Positions 47,901-59,900 of a stretch of DNA of 64,000 bases are shown piece by piece; positions within the stretch are counted from its first letter, which is position 1; the number at the start of each line of letters is the position of its first letter. The stretch spans positions 69,457,521 through 69,521,520 of the forward strand of contig CANTUZ010000001.1 in NCBI GenBank assembly GCA_947846985.1, given 5' to 3'. The position numbers and the translations under genes were made by a program. This DNA is from Fratercula arctica. Taxonomy: Eukaryota > Chordata > Aves > Charadriiformes > Alcidae. The notes under the pieces are model-generated. The model ran no database searches and was not told the origin of the DNA. It saw only the letters and a program-made list of their open reading frames with translations.

Positions 47901-50900
47901 GATAGGGCCTGCAGCTCTCCCAGGCTTTCCTGCAGCTGCTGACGCCTTCTCCATCCCCTTCCTGACCTCCTCCCACCTCTACATCCCCCATCCGGGTCTG
48001 CACCCGCTGGCTCCAGTCCCACAGCCCCTGGGGGCATTTCACATCCACCTGTCTCTCATACGGGGAGGCATGCTCAGACTGGGAAGGGGTGGAAGGAAGC
48101 AGAGAGAGCGAGGCACACGCTGAGGCAGGGCTCGGTGCAGGCTGCAGCAGCACCAAACCAGCTGAGGAAGCATCCAGCACCTCGGTCTCCTGCCTGCAGC
48201 TCCAGGACCATTGACTAAAGCTGTCAGCCACCCAGCTTCGACACACATTTTTGTATTTATTTTTTTTCAGTGTGGATTACAGCTCAAACAAAGCCACGTG
48301 CAAATTGCTCCCTCACAATCCCTTCCCCTCTGAGCACCAGGGCCCAATGGCTCCCGCCTCCACCCTTGGGGCCTCCTCTGCCGCCTTTGCGGTGTAGTTG
48401 TTTCTGCTTCGAGTTCACATGCGCATCCATCCCCTTCCCTTACCTATATGCATTTTGAGATTAAGCTAATGAGGTAGAGTACGCTGGTGGCGAGCAGTGC
48501 CTGTATTTTAAAATGCAGGTGCTGTCTTTATTCACAGCCAGACAAGCTCTTCTACCACCACCCTACAATTAAGCAGCTCTGGTTTTTCAAACAAATGGAA
48601 AAGCTTCCTGAAAAAGTAGAGGCTGGGTATAAAAATCTATGCTACTGCACCCACATCATCAACGTTGACTTTCAGCACTCAGAACTAGAAGAAAGAGCAT
48701 CATCGACCTAATGCGATGTGCAACCTGCCAGATACTATGGCACTACCACTGGTAAAGGCAAAGCAAAACAAAGCAAAGCAAGCCCCGCTCTTTTTGAATA
48801 AGAAGCATCACCATGAAATGGATTAATTTGCTTACGGGTAAAGGAAGCTAAACTTTAGTAAGAAATAAGCATGTGTACCAGTTTGCATCACCATCAGTGT
48901 GGCCCTAAATGTTTAACAAGGAAGTGCTTTGTTACAGCTGTAAAACACCTCTAGGATTTTACACCTATAGCTTAAATCACCGTAACAGTCAGATACATAG
49001 ATCAAAGAAATATAAAACCATTAACACAAATTGCTACTGGCAAAACAAGGCAGATCAGAGAAATTATGAGTCATCTTTACTGATCCCATATGATTTCTCT
49101 CTGCCTTCACCCTCTCACAGCCTGAAAGTTTACATTTGCACAAGTCTTCATTTTATCAGAGAATTATTCATATGAATACATGCAGAAATAGCATTGGGGT
49201 AAAAATTCTTACCAGTAAATTCTGGAAATAAAGAAAGCAGCAGAACAGCAGATAGGAACATAAGGTGTTGGGAGAGCTATTTAATTGACATGGCTTCGCA
49301 GGCAAGAAGGATAGGACAACAGTGCTGTTCTGAGAAACAAGAAATGCTGGAAATAACCCCAAAAGGGAACTAAAGCCTTGGAAGGAGTTGTGGAAATGCA
49401 AAAAAGACAAGTGCACTGTGTTATCTATACAATCATCATGTGACTCAGGGCAATGGCCAACTCTCTTCTTCATAGTTTTTAAAATGACATGCATGTGCAT
49501 TTACAGTCTGTTATGTTTAGGGATACTAGATAAATATGTACATAATATACGCAAGCATCATCTATTAACATCTAGATAATAAAAAAATTCAGGTGGCCCC
49601 ATAGGTTCTGGCGAAGAAAAAAATGACACAGCAGAGAAAAGCTTTCACTGGGCGTTGCAGCAGGGATTCCACAATTGTAGCAGACAACAAGCCCTTTCAC
49701 CAGTGCAGGATCCTGACTAATTGTCTGACTGACATAAATTATCCCTTGTGACAAGAAGACCAGACACACTTGGTCAGCTGACACCTCATACCCAGCTGCT
49801 CTCTGCACTAACCACTCTTAATGAAACCAAGCCACAATCTCACACTGGAAAATGTCCCTCCTACCCTTCTTGTTTCCCTCTTCCTTCCTACATAAACTGA
49901 TGACTGAGGTGGAAAGTCATCTTACGAAACACATCCTAATCAACCTCTGCAACAATACATTAGCAAGAGGCTCGAGAAGACAGCCTATGTGCACCAGTTG
50001 TACAATGCAAAGATGACCACAAGTTCCCAAACGTTGCAAGAGATATACTAACGGGGGCTAGAGAGGAAAGGACACCCTGATGAGCTGAATGAAGTCTGAA
50101 CTGTGCTAACAGAAGCACTACATGCAGTGGTGGGAAATTATATCAAAGCAGAAGCAGCATAATAATAAGCGGCTCTTGCAACAAAAAGATGTAAAGAAGC
50201 ATTGAATAAATGCAGAGAAACAACTAAGGTTTCAGAGGTACGTTCTGAAAGACTGTAAGCTCATACTGGCACGTCTCCACTTCAGAAGTGCAGGAGGCAA
50301 GGGAGGAACAGGTTTGCATTACCCCATAAGGCAGCACACAGTATCTCAGAATTGAATCTCTTCTTGTATTTGCGAATCTCTGGGGTATCACTCTGTGGCC
50401 GCGTATTCGTGGGATTCACATTGACAACTGATCCTTTCCGCGTTGGGTCTTGCCTTATTGCTTCTGATCTCATTGCTTCACTAGAAAATCCTACTGAAAA
50501 AAAGAAAAGTAAAGCACATGTAATATCCCTCAACTGCTAAATTCTGGCTATATATTCTTTACACAATACAACCCAAATCAGTAACTGAATATACTGAGCA
50601 AGTCTTTCTTTTTGTAAGAAATGTAAATGGAAAAAGAAATAAACTATGCAATCCATTGCAAATCAAATAAAAAGCATGATGGCAAAATTTGCAAGTAGTT
50701 TAAAGAGCCACTGAAGTCACTGAACCCTTTTTCAATTGTCGTCTTCAGCTACTTTACTTACCCACAGAAGTCACAGTTGTCCCACTAGATGGAGAAATCT
50801 GTAGTAATCTGGGGTCTATAAAAGGTGTAAAGGAGGAGGAAGATTTGTGTTTCTGGAGTGTGTTACTAGCGGACTGAGTCTGCAATGTAAATTTCAACTT

Positions 50901-53900
50901 TATTAATATTAATGACAATAAAAAGCACGGATAACAACAACCAACATTTTTAAGTCACTACAGAATTATGCCACAGAGCCTCCCCAAGCTTTTATACTTC
51001 CTTTATAGATACACAATGCACTGCAGGCAGCACACCTGAGCTAGACACATATGCACACTGCATGTGCTACAGTGAAATGTAATTAGCTAAATCGCCATCC
51101 CTGTCACCTCATCTGCTAGCAAAGATTTTTAGGACAGGCCACTACAATTGGGCACAAAGTGAGGGAATGTCTCTATTTTTTTAAAGATCTGCTTAAATGT
51201 ATGTATACTATCTTATCTACAAACTGTCCACTACCTACAACTTTTGAATTTATGAAGCATCTCCTAAAGGGAGCTAGTTTAATAAATTATGAATTGGCTC
51301 GTGCAACAAAATCAGAACCATCTGGGATCAAGCATTTACTTCTACAATGGCTTATGTTTCGGTGTCCACTACTTTTCATTCTCCCTATTTTGTTTAACCT
51401 GAGCCTCTTGCCAGAAAGCTGCAGCAGGTTCTTCCACCTTTATTTGACAAAGCAACGTATTAAACCTGTATCAAACAAAGGGGCTCATTAGTGTGGAAGG
51501 TGTAGCAAACAGTGATAATGAAGCTATGAATATGTAGTGGATAAAATCACTGGTGCTTGCTGAGTTATGTGGTCTAAACATGAAAAAACATAAAGAAAGG
51601 AAGACAACAAGTGAAACAATGAACTGTTAAAAGTGGAAATGGAACGACTTAAAATCCCTTGCCAGTTTAGTATTATAGTGACAACATTGCATACTGAAGC
51701 AGAATGGGACAAGTGAAAAAAAAAAAGTATATACATAAAGGGTGTGTATGTGGGTAAGTTATACCAAGCAGTACTGGGTTTTTGCTCAGCTTTATGCAAA
51801 CATAGTTAGAGACACTTCTTTATCACCAACTAATCTTCAACCTCTGATATTTCTAAGCCTCTACTCTCTGCAGAAAAAACAGCAACGGGTCTTAGGAGCG
51901 GATCACCCCTCTGCACAGCTCAATACCAAAAGGCCCCTTCGCCACCAGCCACTGCCACAGCCTCCACTTCCCAAGCTGAGTTAACTGAACCCTGCTTATT
52001 TATTGTTTAGATCAAAGTAATGAGCAAGCATATCTCTGGATCAATCAACTGATCTCTATAACCTACAAGAGCGTGCTTTTAGAAAGATCAAAGACCAATG
52101 AAGCATAGCTGAAAATTAAGTACTGTGCCAACTGAATCTCCAGGAGGAAACCCTCCCACCCACCCTCCTGCTATGTGGTTCAGAAGCATTTTTGATCCTG
52201 TGGTGAACACATGCATTGCCATCAGCCTACCCAGCTCACCGCAACCTCTCCCTCTCGTCACAGCACTTGCACGCCTATGTGGCAGGACAGGCTCTACCCT
52301 GAGAAGCAGCAGCTTCTTTTCACCGAGTTTTGCTCCCCGCTGTATCACTCCTGCTTGCGTACAGAAAGAGGCTCTCCCCAAAAGCCAGGCTGGCCACCCA
52401 GCTGGGAGTGGAGCCACCATGCTGGGGTCCTCATCTACTGCTAGGGTTGGTAAGAGGCCAATGATGCCCTTCATTCACACGTGTGCACCTCCTCTGCAGC
52501 AAGGGGTTACACACACGTGAAGGACCGGGCTTGCGCACCAGCGCTTGGTGAGTAAGGGAAGGCATCGTCCCAGCATCAGCCCAGGACAGCAAGAGGGAGC
52601 TTTCCCCCGTGGTGAAGCCTTGCTTCTCCACCTGGACACAACCAGGTGGAGAACAGTCATCTTTACGCAGCTGCTTTTCAGAGTACACACATACTTGGGA
52701 AAAAAAAAAAACCAAAGATTTTTCCCCCATTCATTATTCCAAAACAACAATACCCCAGGCTTTTACAACCCTCCCGGGCAACACCTGATTTGTTCACCCA
52801 GCCCACGTGGCAAGCTTTAAACAGCAAAATCCCTCCACGGCCACTTCCTCTCCCAAAGGGTGAGTTTCCACAAGCAGCTCCTCATACGTGCGGAGTCGCT
52901 AGCCCAGCCTTTACTGACAAAGCCAAAATTAACCGCTAATTTTTAAGAGGCACGTTGCTTGCAATTAGACTGCTCCCGGAATAAAAAAGAATTAAAAAAA
53001 TAAGAGAGTATTGGCTTGAAAAATGCGGTAGTCAAGTTTAGTTTAAAACGAACGCCATGCAATTAATGACTCACTAGGAGGAAGCAAAAATAGTAAACTG
53101 GCAAGTTTGGCGTGGGACTGCTCTGGAGTTAAGGGCTTCTTACACAGAATTGAAATGTGTTATTTGGGGGGTGGGAACAAAGGTGACAGGAAAAAAAAAA
53201 AGCAGGGGAGATATTGGCTGGAGTTCCTTTGCAAACTATCTACTAGGCAATGCTGCTATGACCCTACGAAAGCAGCCAGCTGTGGTGTAAGACATACCTC
53301 ATTAGTAGTTAGCTTGTCCTGGGGTGTCTGTGGGGACATGGTGGGTGTCGGCTGGCTGGAGGATGGGGAGGAGGAGGTGGAGGAAGTGGAGGAGGAATGG
53401 CTTTGCTGTAAGAGATCTGGCAAGAGGTGAATGCGACCGGCAAAGCCATTGCTCTCATGATGGCTGGCACGCTTTTTGTCAACTGTACTCTGTAGAAAAA
53501 ACAGGCACACTTGTCTTGCTCAAGTGCTGCTTAAAGGTCTATATCCCTAACAACCTCTCTCCTTCTCTCCCTCGCTCTCTTCCTACCTTTTAACATTTAT
53601 TTGTTTGTTTGTTGTTTTTTTGGGTTTTTTTTTAAATAAGCTGATAATCCATGCCTTGATTCCTGGATGGAAAGGGAAAGTGGGCAGAGCTACTAGAATT
53701 CAGCAAATTCCCACCTGTTCTGGCAGGCAAAAGCTTAGTTCGGGTGGTTGACTTGCACAGCCAGTTCCACTAATTAACAAAGGAGTAACTGTGCTGGGAA
53801 ATCTTCCACCACAACGCGGACAAGCACATTTTTGGGGGCGGGGGGAGGATTTCTTCCCCTATTGTTTTGTTTAAAACTAACTTAAATCCTATACAGATAC

Positions 53901-56900
53901 AAGCTTGGACTGTCTGGTGAATGCCTTCAGCTAACTATTTAAAACAATAAGCATGAAATCTTAATTTTCAAACCAGAGTGCTCAATTAAGAAATTGGCAT
54001 TCAGTTGTGAAATTCAGAAATGCGATTACCAAGGAAACTCCTATAAGCTAGCACGCTCATTAACACACGAGCTCATTTAAAAGCAGGGAATCATTATTTT
54101 TCAGAGGCACAAGAATGCAATATTTCCAGAATCAAAGGCAACAACACAGCGCTCTAGCTCTGTCCACATTCTGTCCTTCGCCACCTATTTTGCTTCTCCA
54201 TTCCCCCACACTGTTACATTAATTTGTATGTACGTGTGTGTGTGTGTGTTATCTGGGTGGTCTGTACTGCCCTCAACTACAGGTTCAGAACAATTTAAAA
54301 AAAACCTGAATACTCCCCCCCAGCCTCCCTCCCAGCCCCACTCCTGAGAGCCATGTTTGGTTTTATGGCAAAACTAAACTACGTTCTTGCTCCAGGTACT
54401 TGCTCCACACACCTGCAGCTTTTCTACCCTTCTCTCCCACAGACTTTGAGGTACTCTGCATGGTGCTGCCATGGGTGTCACTGGAAAGCATGCAAAACAG
54501 TAGCAAGGGGTGAAGGGCTACTCTCCTCTTGGCATGCATCAAACATCTTGCTCATCTGAAATTCACTACAGCTGTGTCTTGATAATACGAACAACAAATA
54601 TAATGTAGAAACAGCATGGGTGAATGAGCGAGTGGGTTAATGAGCACAGAAAAGGTGCAGCACTGCACAGGGAAGGAAAAGCAATACCTGTCGGACAATT
54701 AAGGTGCCCTCCTTAGAAGGAGTCAAGGCAGGTTCACTCTCCACATCATCATGGACAATCATGGTTTTCACTGACTCTGTTTCACCATTGCTCAAGTTCA
54801 ACGTTGACCTATTTGCCAAACAAGAAATAACCGGAGTGAGATTAACAGCCCTTGTGCCCTAGCTTTCACTGCCCCAAACCAAGGCATACTCAATATTAAT
54901 TTATATCATGACCAGAGTCAAATATTTACATAACCTGCCTAGAAAAGCTTCTCTATTAAAAAAAAAAAGAAAAAAGTCAGGAGTTTGTTAAACATCCCTT
55001 CTTGTTTTACAACAAATCAAGGCAGAGGAGGGAAAGAACCTAATTTATAGAAGCCTACTTTTTGAAAAGGTAACTCTCAGTGTTTGAAAATGTGAACATA
55101 CAAGGCTGCTACGTCTTGCTCATAGATTGTTGTAAGCTGAAAGAACTAACACCCAAGCCAAAACACCCAATGGCCTTTTCCTTCAACCCCCCAAGAGGGA
55201 AGACAGAAGCAAAATACTGTTAGAAGAACTAACACTGCTCGAACATCATCTGGTCCAGAAGTAGATTCGTCTGCTCCTTCCTGTTCCATATCATCATCTT
55301 CCTCATCTGTCGTCCCTGATTCCTCACTTGAGGATGAATAATCCGTTACTTTATGCGGAGGTCGCACATCCTCTACTGCTCGCAATTCCTTTGCCAAAGC
55401 AGTTAAATCCTGATAGGAGAGGGAATCAAAAAATGATGTTGCAATGAAGAGAGGAGTTTGCAAGACAACTCTACTGGATTAGCATCCAAGTTTGTTTACT
55501 TGTCCACTGCTGTGTTTACGTAGCCCCAGTAGTATGGTTTCCTTCAATTTATTCATTCCTGATAGTTACCAAAACTCAGTTTCTGATAAACTAAAGCACC
55601 AAAAGTCAACCTAATGAGGCCTTGACATATTATAGAAAAATGTGCATACTCTGAATCCAAACTATCCTGATTACGACTTCAGTTTATCCCGTGATATCAT
55701 CTGGAGGACATATACAAGCACCTGGACCCAATCACACAGAGTGGTTGACTGTCACAGTTCATTTTCCTAAACTTTGCAGGTTAATAGCATCCACCACAAG
55801 AAATACAGGGGGCAAGGTAGCAGAAAGATCCTAAGACTTATTGAGCCACCCAAGGCACAGTCACAGAGAGCTGATCTCCTTGAAACCTTCTGATCCATTT
55901 CCAGTTGCATGGATCCGTGCTAAGGAGTTCACCTGAGAGGTCAGATTCATTAGCACCAGCTCAGTTGCACACGACTGTCAAACAGTAAGGGACATAAACT
56001 GCTTTTCCATCTGCAGCCTGGAGTGTGGGCAAACCACGTTTGCAGTCAGTGCAATCTGCTCTTAATTGTGTAGCTGTGCTTCATTTAGCCGAATACAGTT
56101 TATGGCAAATACTTCACCCATTATACTATCAGAAGTGAAGGACCAACCTCCATGTTTCTTTAAGAAAGCAGCTTTAACTGACAGATTTGAGGGCTAGTGC
56201 AGTATCATAATGGCAAGAGAAAAAAGTTTTAAGGAAAGTTGGAAATACTGTGAAAACCCACCGTGATCCCCCAGATACAACTGGACGTAGAGCTGTAATC
56301 AACTGCCACAACAGTCAGATAAAGAAAACATCAGAAATCTTTCACAGAAAATAGCAACAATTTAAGGTCTTACCACTTCTCCCTGCACCATTCAGCCCAG
56401 CATTGGCGCATTCAGGTCAAATGCATGATCATTGGTCCAGCCCCAGGAAGGAAGCACAGGATTGAAAGAGAAAGGCAAAGGTTAGGAAGGAAGAAGACCG
56501 GAGAGCAGAAACCAATTCCAGAAGCAGAGCAAATTCTAATGTTTAAAGTACTGTGATGTGTGCAGGCAATTGCAGAGCCCAGGACATGCTGCTGTGCCCA
56601 CAGATACAAACTCCAATTCAAGCTGAAGTTCACCTCCAACCAAAGGCATCATGAATGGAAGCTCACACCATATTTTTTGTGGGCCTACCTGAAAGAGGCA
56701 GGGGACAAGGGAAAGTGGATGCAACTTACAGCAGGCTTGATAGGTCTGAAGACTTCCTTTTTCTCTTCAGGCTTTTTAGGTGCACTTTCGTGACGCTGTG
56801 ATGGCGAACCCTCTGATTTGGATGATGCTGCATGTGGCAAGACCCCGAAAGGAACACAGAACAAAACAGATTAAGCAGGGAGCTAAAACATGTTTTCTTA

Positions 56901-59900
56901 CTTCACTTTGGAGTGGGAAAGAGAGGTGAGAAGGCTATCAGGCACTGCCTGACAGCAAGACAGAAGTTTTACTGGTTCATTATTGCATTGTCCCTGAAGG
57001 ACTATACAAAAACCATCATAAACTGTGATCTGTATAGATGACCTATGACTAAAGTCAAAGTAAACAGTCACACAGTTGTAAATCAAAGAGGGTAACTCAA
57101 GTGTCGTCACAAGCTGTGAAACCGGCATCAGCATCCAGCGTACACCAGCTGAGACCTATCTGTAGCAGTCTGCACCCCTTCAGCAACCACCAAGGTGACC
57201 AGCAACAAGCATCAAAAGATGCCCTTGCACATGGGAGGAAGGGAGCTATAAAAGCGTGGAGATCGGGCTGTTTGCACATGAGAAAATGCAGCAGTGACTG
57301 AACATGAATCAGAGAACACTGGAACACTTTCACGTCAACTTCTGCACCCACTGTCTTTCCCAAGCAAGGACATACAGTCAAGGAGGGTACTGTAGGCTAA
57401 GCCATCTTTGATACTGCATGTTCAAAGGTTTTTCCCAGTAAGGGTTATCATCCTTCATTACCGAATGTTGTGTAACTCAATAAAATGTAGAAACACGATG
57501 TTACAAAAGGTGGAGGAAGGACTTACATCTCATCCGGAACCGTTCTCCAGACCCACTCTGAGAGCCGGGATGGGAGCCAGGCTGTGAGCCGGAGTTGCTT
57601 GAACCCGAAGAACTGCCACTGCCTGGCCTTGGTACGAGCTTCTCCACCCTTTCCCACAGCAGACGAGGCTCTATATTGCTGTATCAAGGGAGGGAGGCAA
57701 GTCTTTGTCACAACACTTCAGTTTCAGATTCCCGTTTCTAAACTCAAATATCACTCTTCCTCAACGTTTTGCTAATAACTCATCTGAAAGAGCACTTAAT
57801 GCTGAGCTGAGGGCATTAGTGATGCTGCACAACCCAAGCAGTGTCTGCCTTTGAAATACCTATTACCTTACTTAGGATGGTAAAAAAAAAAAACACTTGA
57901 GGTGGGTGTAAGCTATTATTTTTATTTGGAACCGTCTACCTGCCATTCTTACGTATCTAAACCTAAAGTGGACAGTTTTCTCAGCCCGCATGCAGTAGGT
58001 TTGAAATTGGCTCAGAAGCACTGTGGCCACCCAAGCACTAGCCAAAAACCCCAGCACTACCTGTCCCTCCAAAATACCCTTACCCCCATCCAGTGAGACA
58101 ATTCAGGGGTGGCCTGTCCACAGTGCTCTGCTGAGCTTTGGAGCCAGCCCCTTCCTGACCCGAGATGCTCTGTGGCACAGCTCATGGATGCTTCTCTCCC
58201 TCCTAAAGTCTGGTTCTGGCTGAGAGGCCAGAAAGTTTCCGAGATCACTTTGCTTCAGATGTCACAGACACTTCTGCTGCCAATAATCCCCACAAATACA
58301 CCCAAGATGACCTGTTGCATGAAGAGGCAGGGTGTTCATGAAGGGCCACATTTTTTCAGTAATCTTAAGGATATTTTGAAATTATTGCAAAAGCTATAGG
58401 GCAGGCAACTCAAAGCAGGAGAGGGAAGAAGAAATTTTGCCATTGTTTGTTGGCATATGTGATATAACAAGGGGAATTAATATTAATCATCACTGAAAAG
58501 GGATCCAAATTCATCTTCCTCTCGTATCCAACAGACAATGCCAAAAGCTCTCTGAAAATGCCTGGCTTTCCATGAGCCTTTTCCTTCCAACGCAGGAAAG
58601 GCAAGGACACGTAGGCTTACGAACCTCGTGGAGTTTCTTTGACCTGCTTGGTTATTTTGCTGCCCACTGCCCTGCAGGGGAGAATCACGGCGGGACAGCA
58701 CTGGTGATCGGGACGTTGTTCTCACAGGTACCTTGGAAGAAAAAAGGTTGTATTAAAACCATGAAGAGGAGAGAGAGAAGAGGAAAATTAAATCTCTTCT
58801 GCCACAGAATATATTCTTAATATTTTAACAACACTTATTCTAAGTCCAAGCTAGCATCAACAACCAAAAGCAATAAACAAACACCCACAAAACCAAGAGC
58901 CTTAGTTGGGATGCTGTTCGGATTTTGAAGAGAACTCAAAGTTTAGTCTTAACATTAAGTAGCGTTGAATAGTTACCACACAAACACATACACACCTTGC
59001 TACCCTCCAACTACTGAGACATTTAAAAAGAATACGGCATTTTGACTGAAGCAGGGGAGGCACAAAGCAATTTGCTGAAACAGCATGAGAATTAGGAGAA
59101 TAAGCTCAGGGGAACCAAACGAATGCCCGGGTATGGATCAGCAGAAGGCAAAGACTGGTGGGGGAGCAAGAATATACTCAGAAGAAGCAAATCCCAATGG
59201 ATGGGAGGGGGGTGGGGTGGGAGGGAGAGAGGAGGAAAGATATTGAATGTTTCCTTTTTGTTCAGTTCCATCTCTATTTTAAATATGTGTATGATTCATA
59301 GTTTGGGCTGATACCAGATGAAGAAGAAAATTAACTCTGAGCAATAACCTCAGGGATATTTTTAATTCTTTTCTGAATATAGTAATGATTTGTTAACTTT
59401 GCATAATAAATTGTCTCTCTGAAATAGCTGCATTCTGTAAATCATTGCCAATTTTATATGAAGCTTCAATATTGTACTTAAGGTTGGTTACCATTAACCC
59501 ATTGACTGAACACCTACATTATGATCTGCCTTCCAAAATACTGTTACCAATGCTGGCACAAGGGCACGGTCTTCCCAGTGCCCAAGGTATCACATCCTTA
59601 AAAAAAAAATAATAATTAATAATAAAAAAAAATAGCACACATCTGTCTTTCTACTCCTTACCCTTGGAGGCACCTCGTCACTGTCTGATCTAGCCCAAGC
59701 CTTTTGGGTGGGGTCGGGTACCTCCGACTTAGAGTCAGAACTCTGATTTAGCACTTCACTGCGTGAAGGTGGATATGGGTCCTGGGAACGAAGATGGTGA
59801 TGAGCAAATTTGGGAGAAGGGTCACTGAAGGAATGGGATCGCGAGACAGGGGAAACATTGTTCTTGAGAGATGCCAGATGGGACCACTGTACCTTACAAG

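Noticed and set aside
47563..48123. 186-codon plus-strand ORF
   Set aside because: It sits in a GC-richer intron part where both strands are open. No recognised family.
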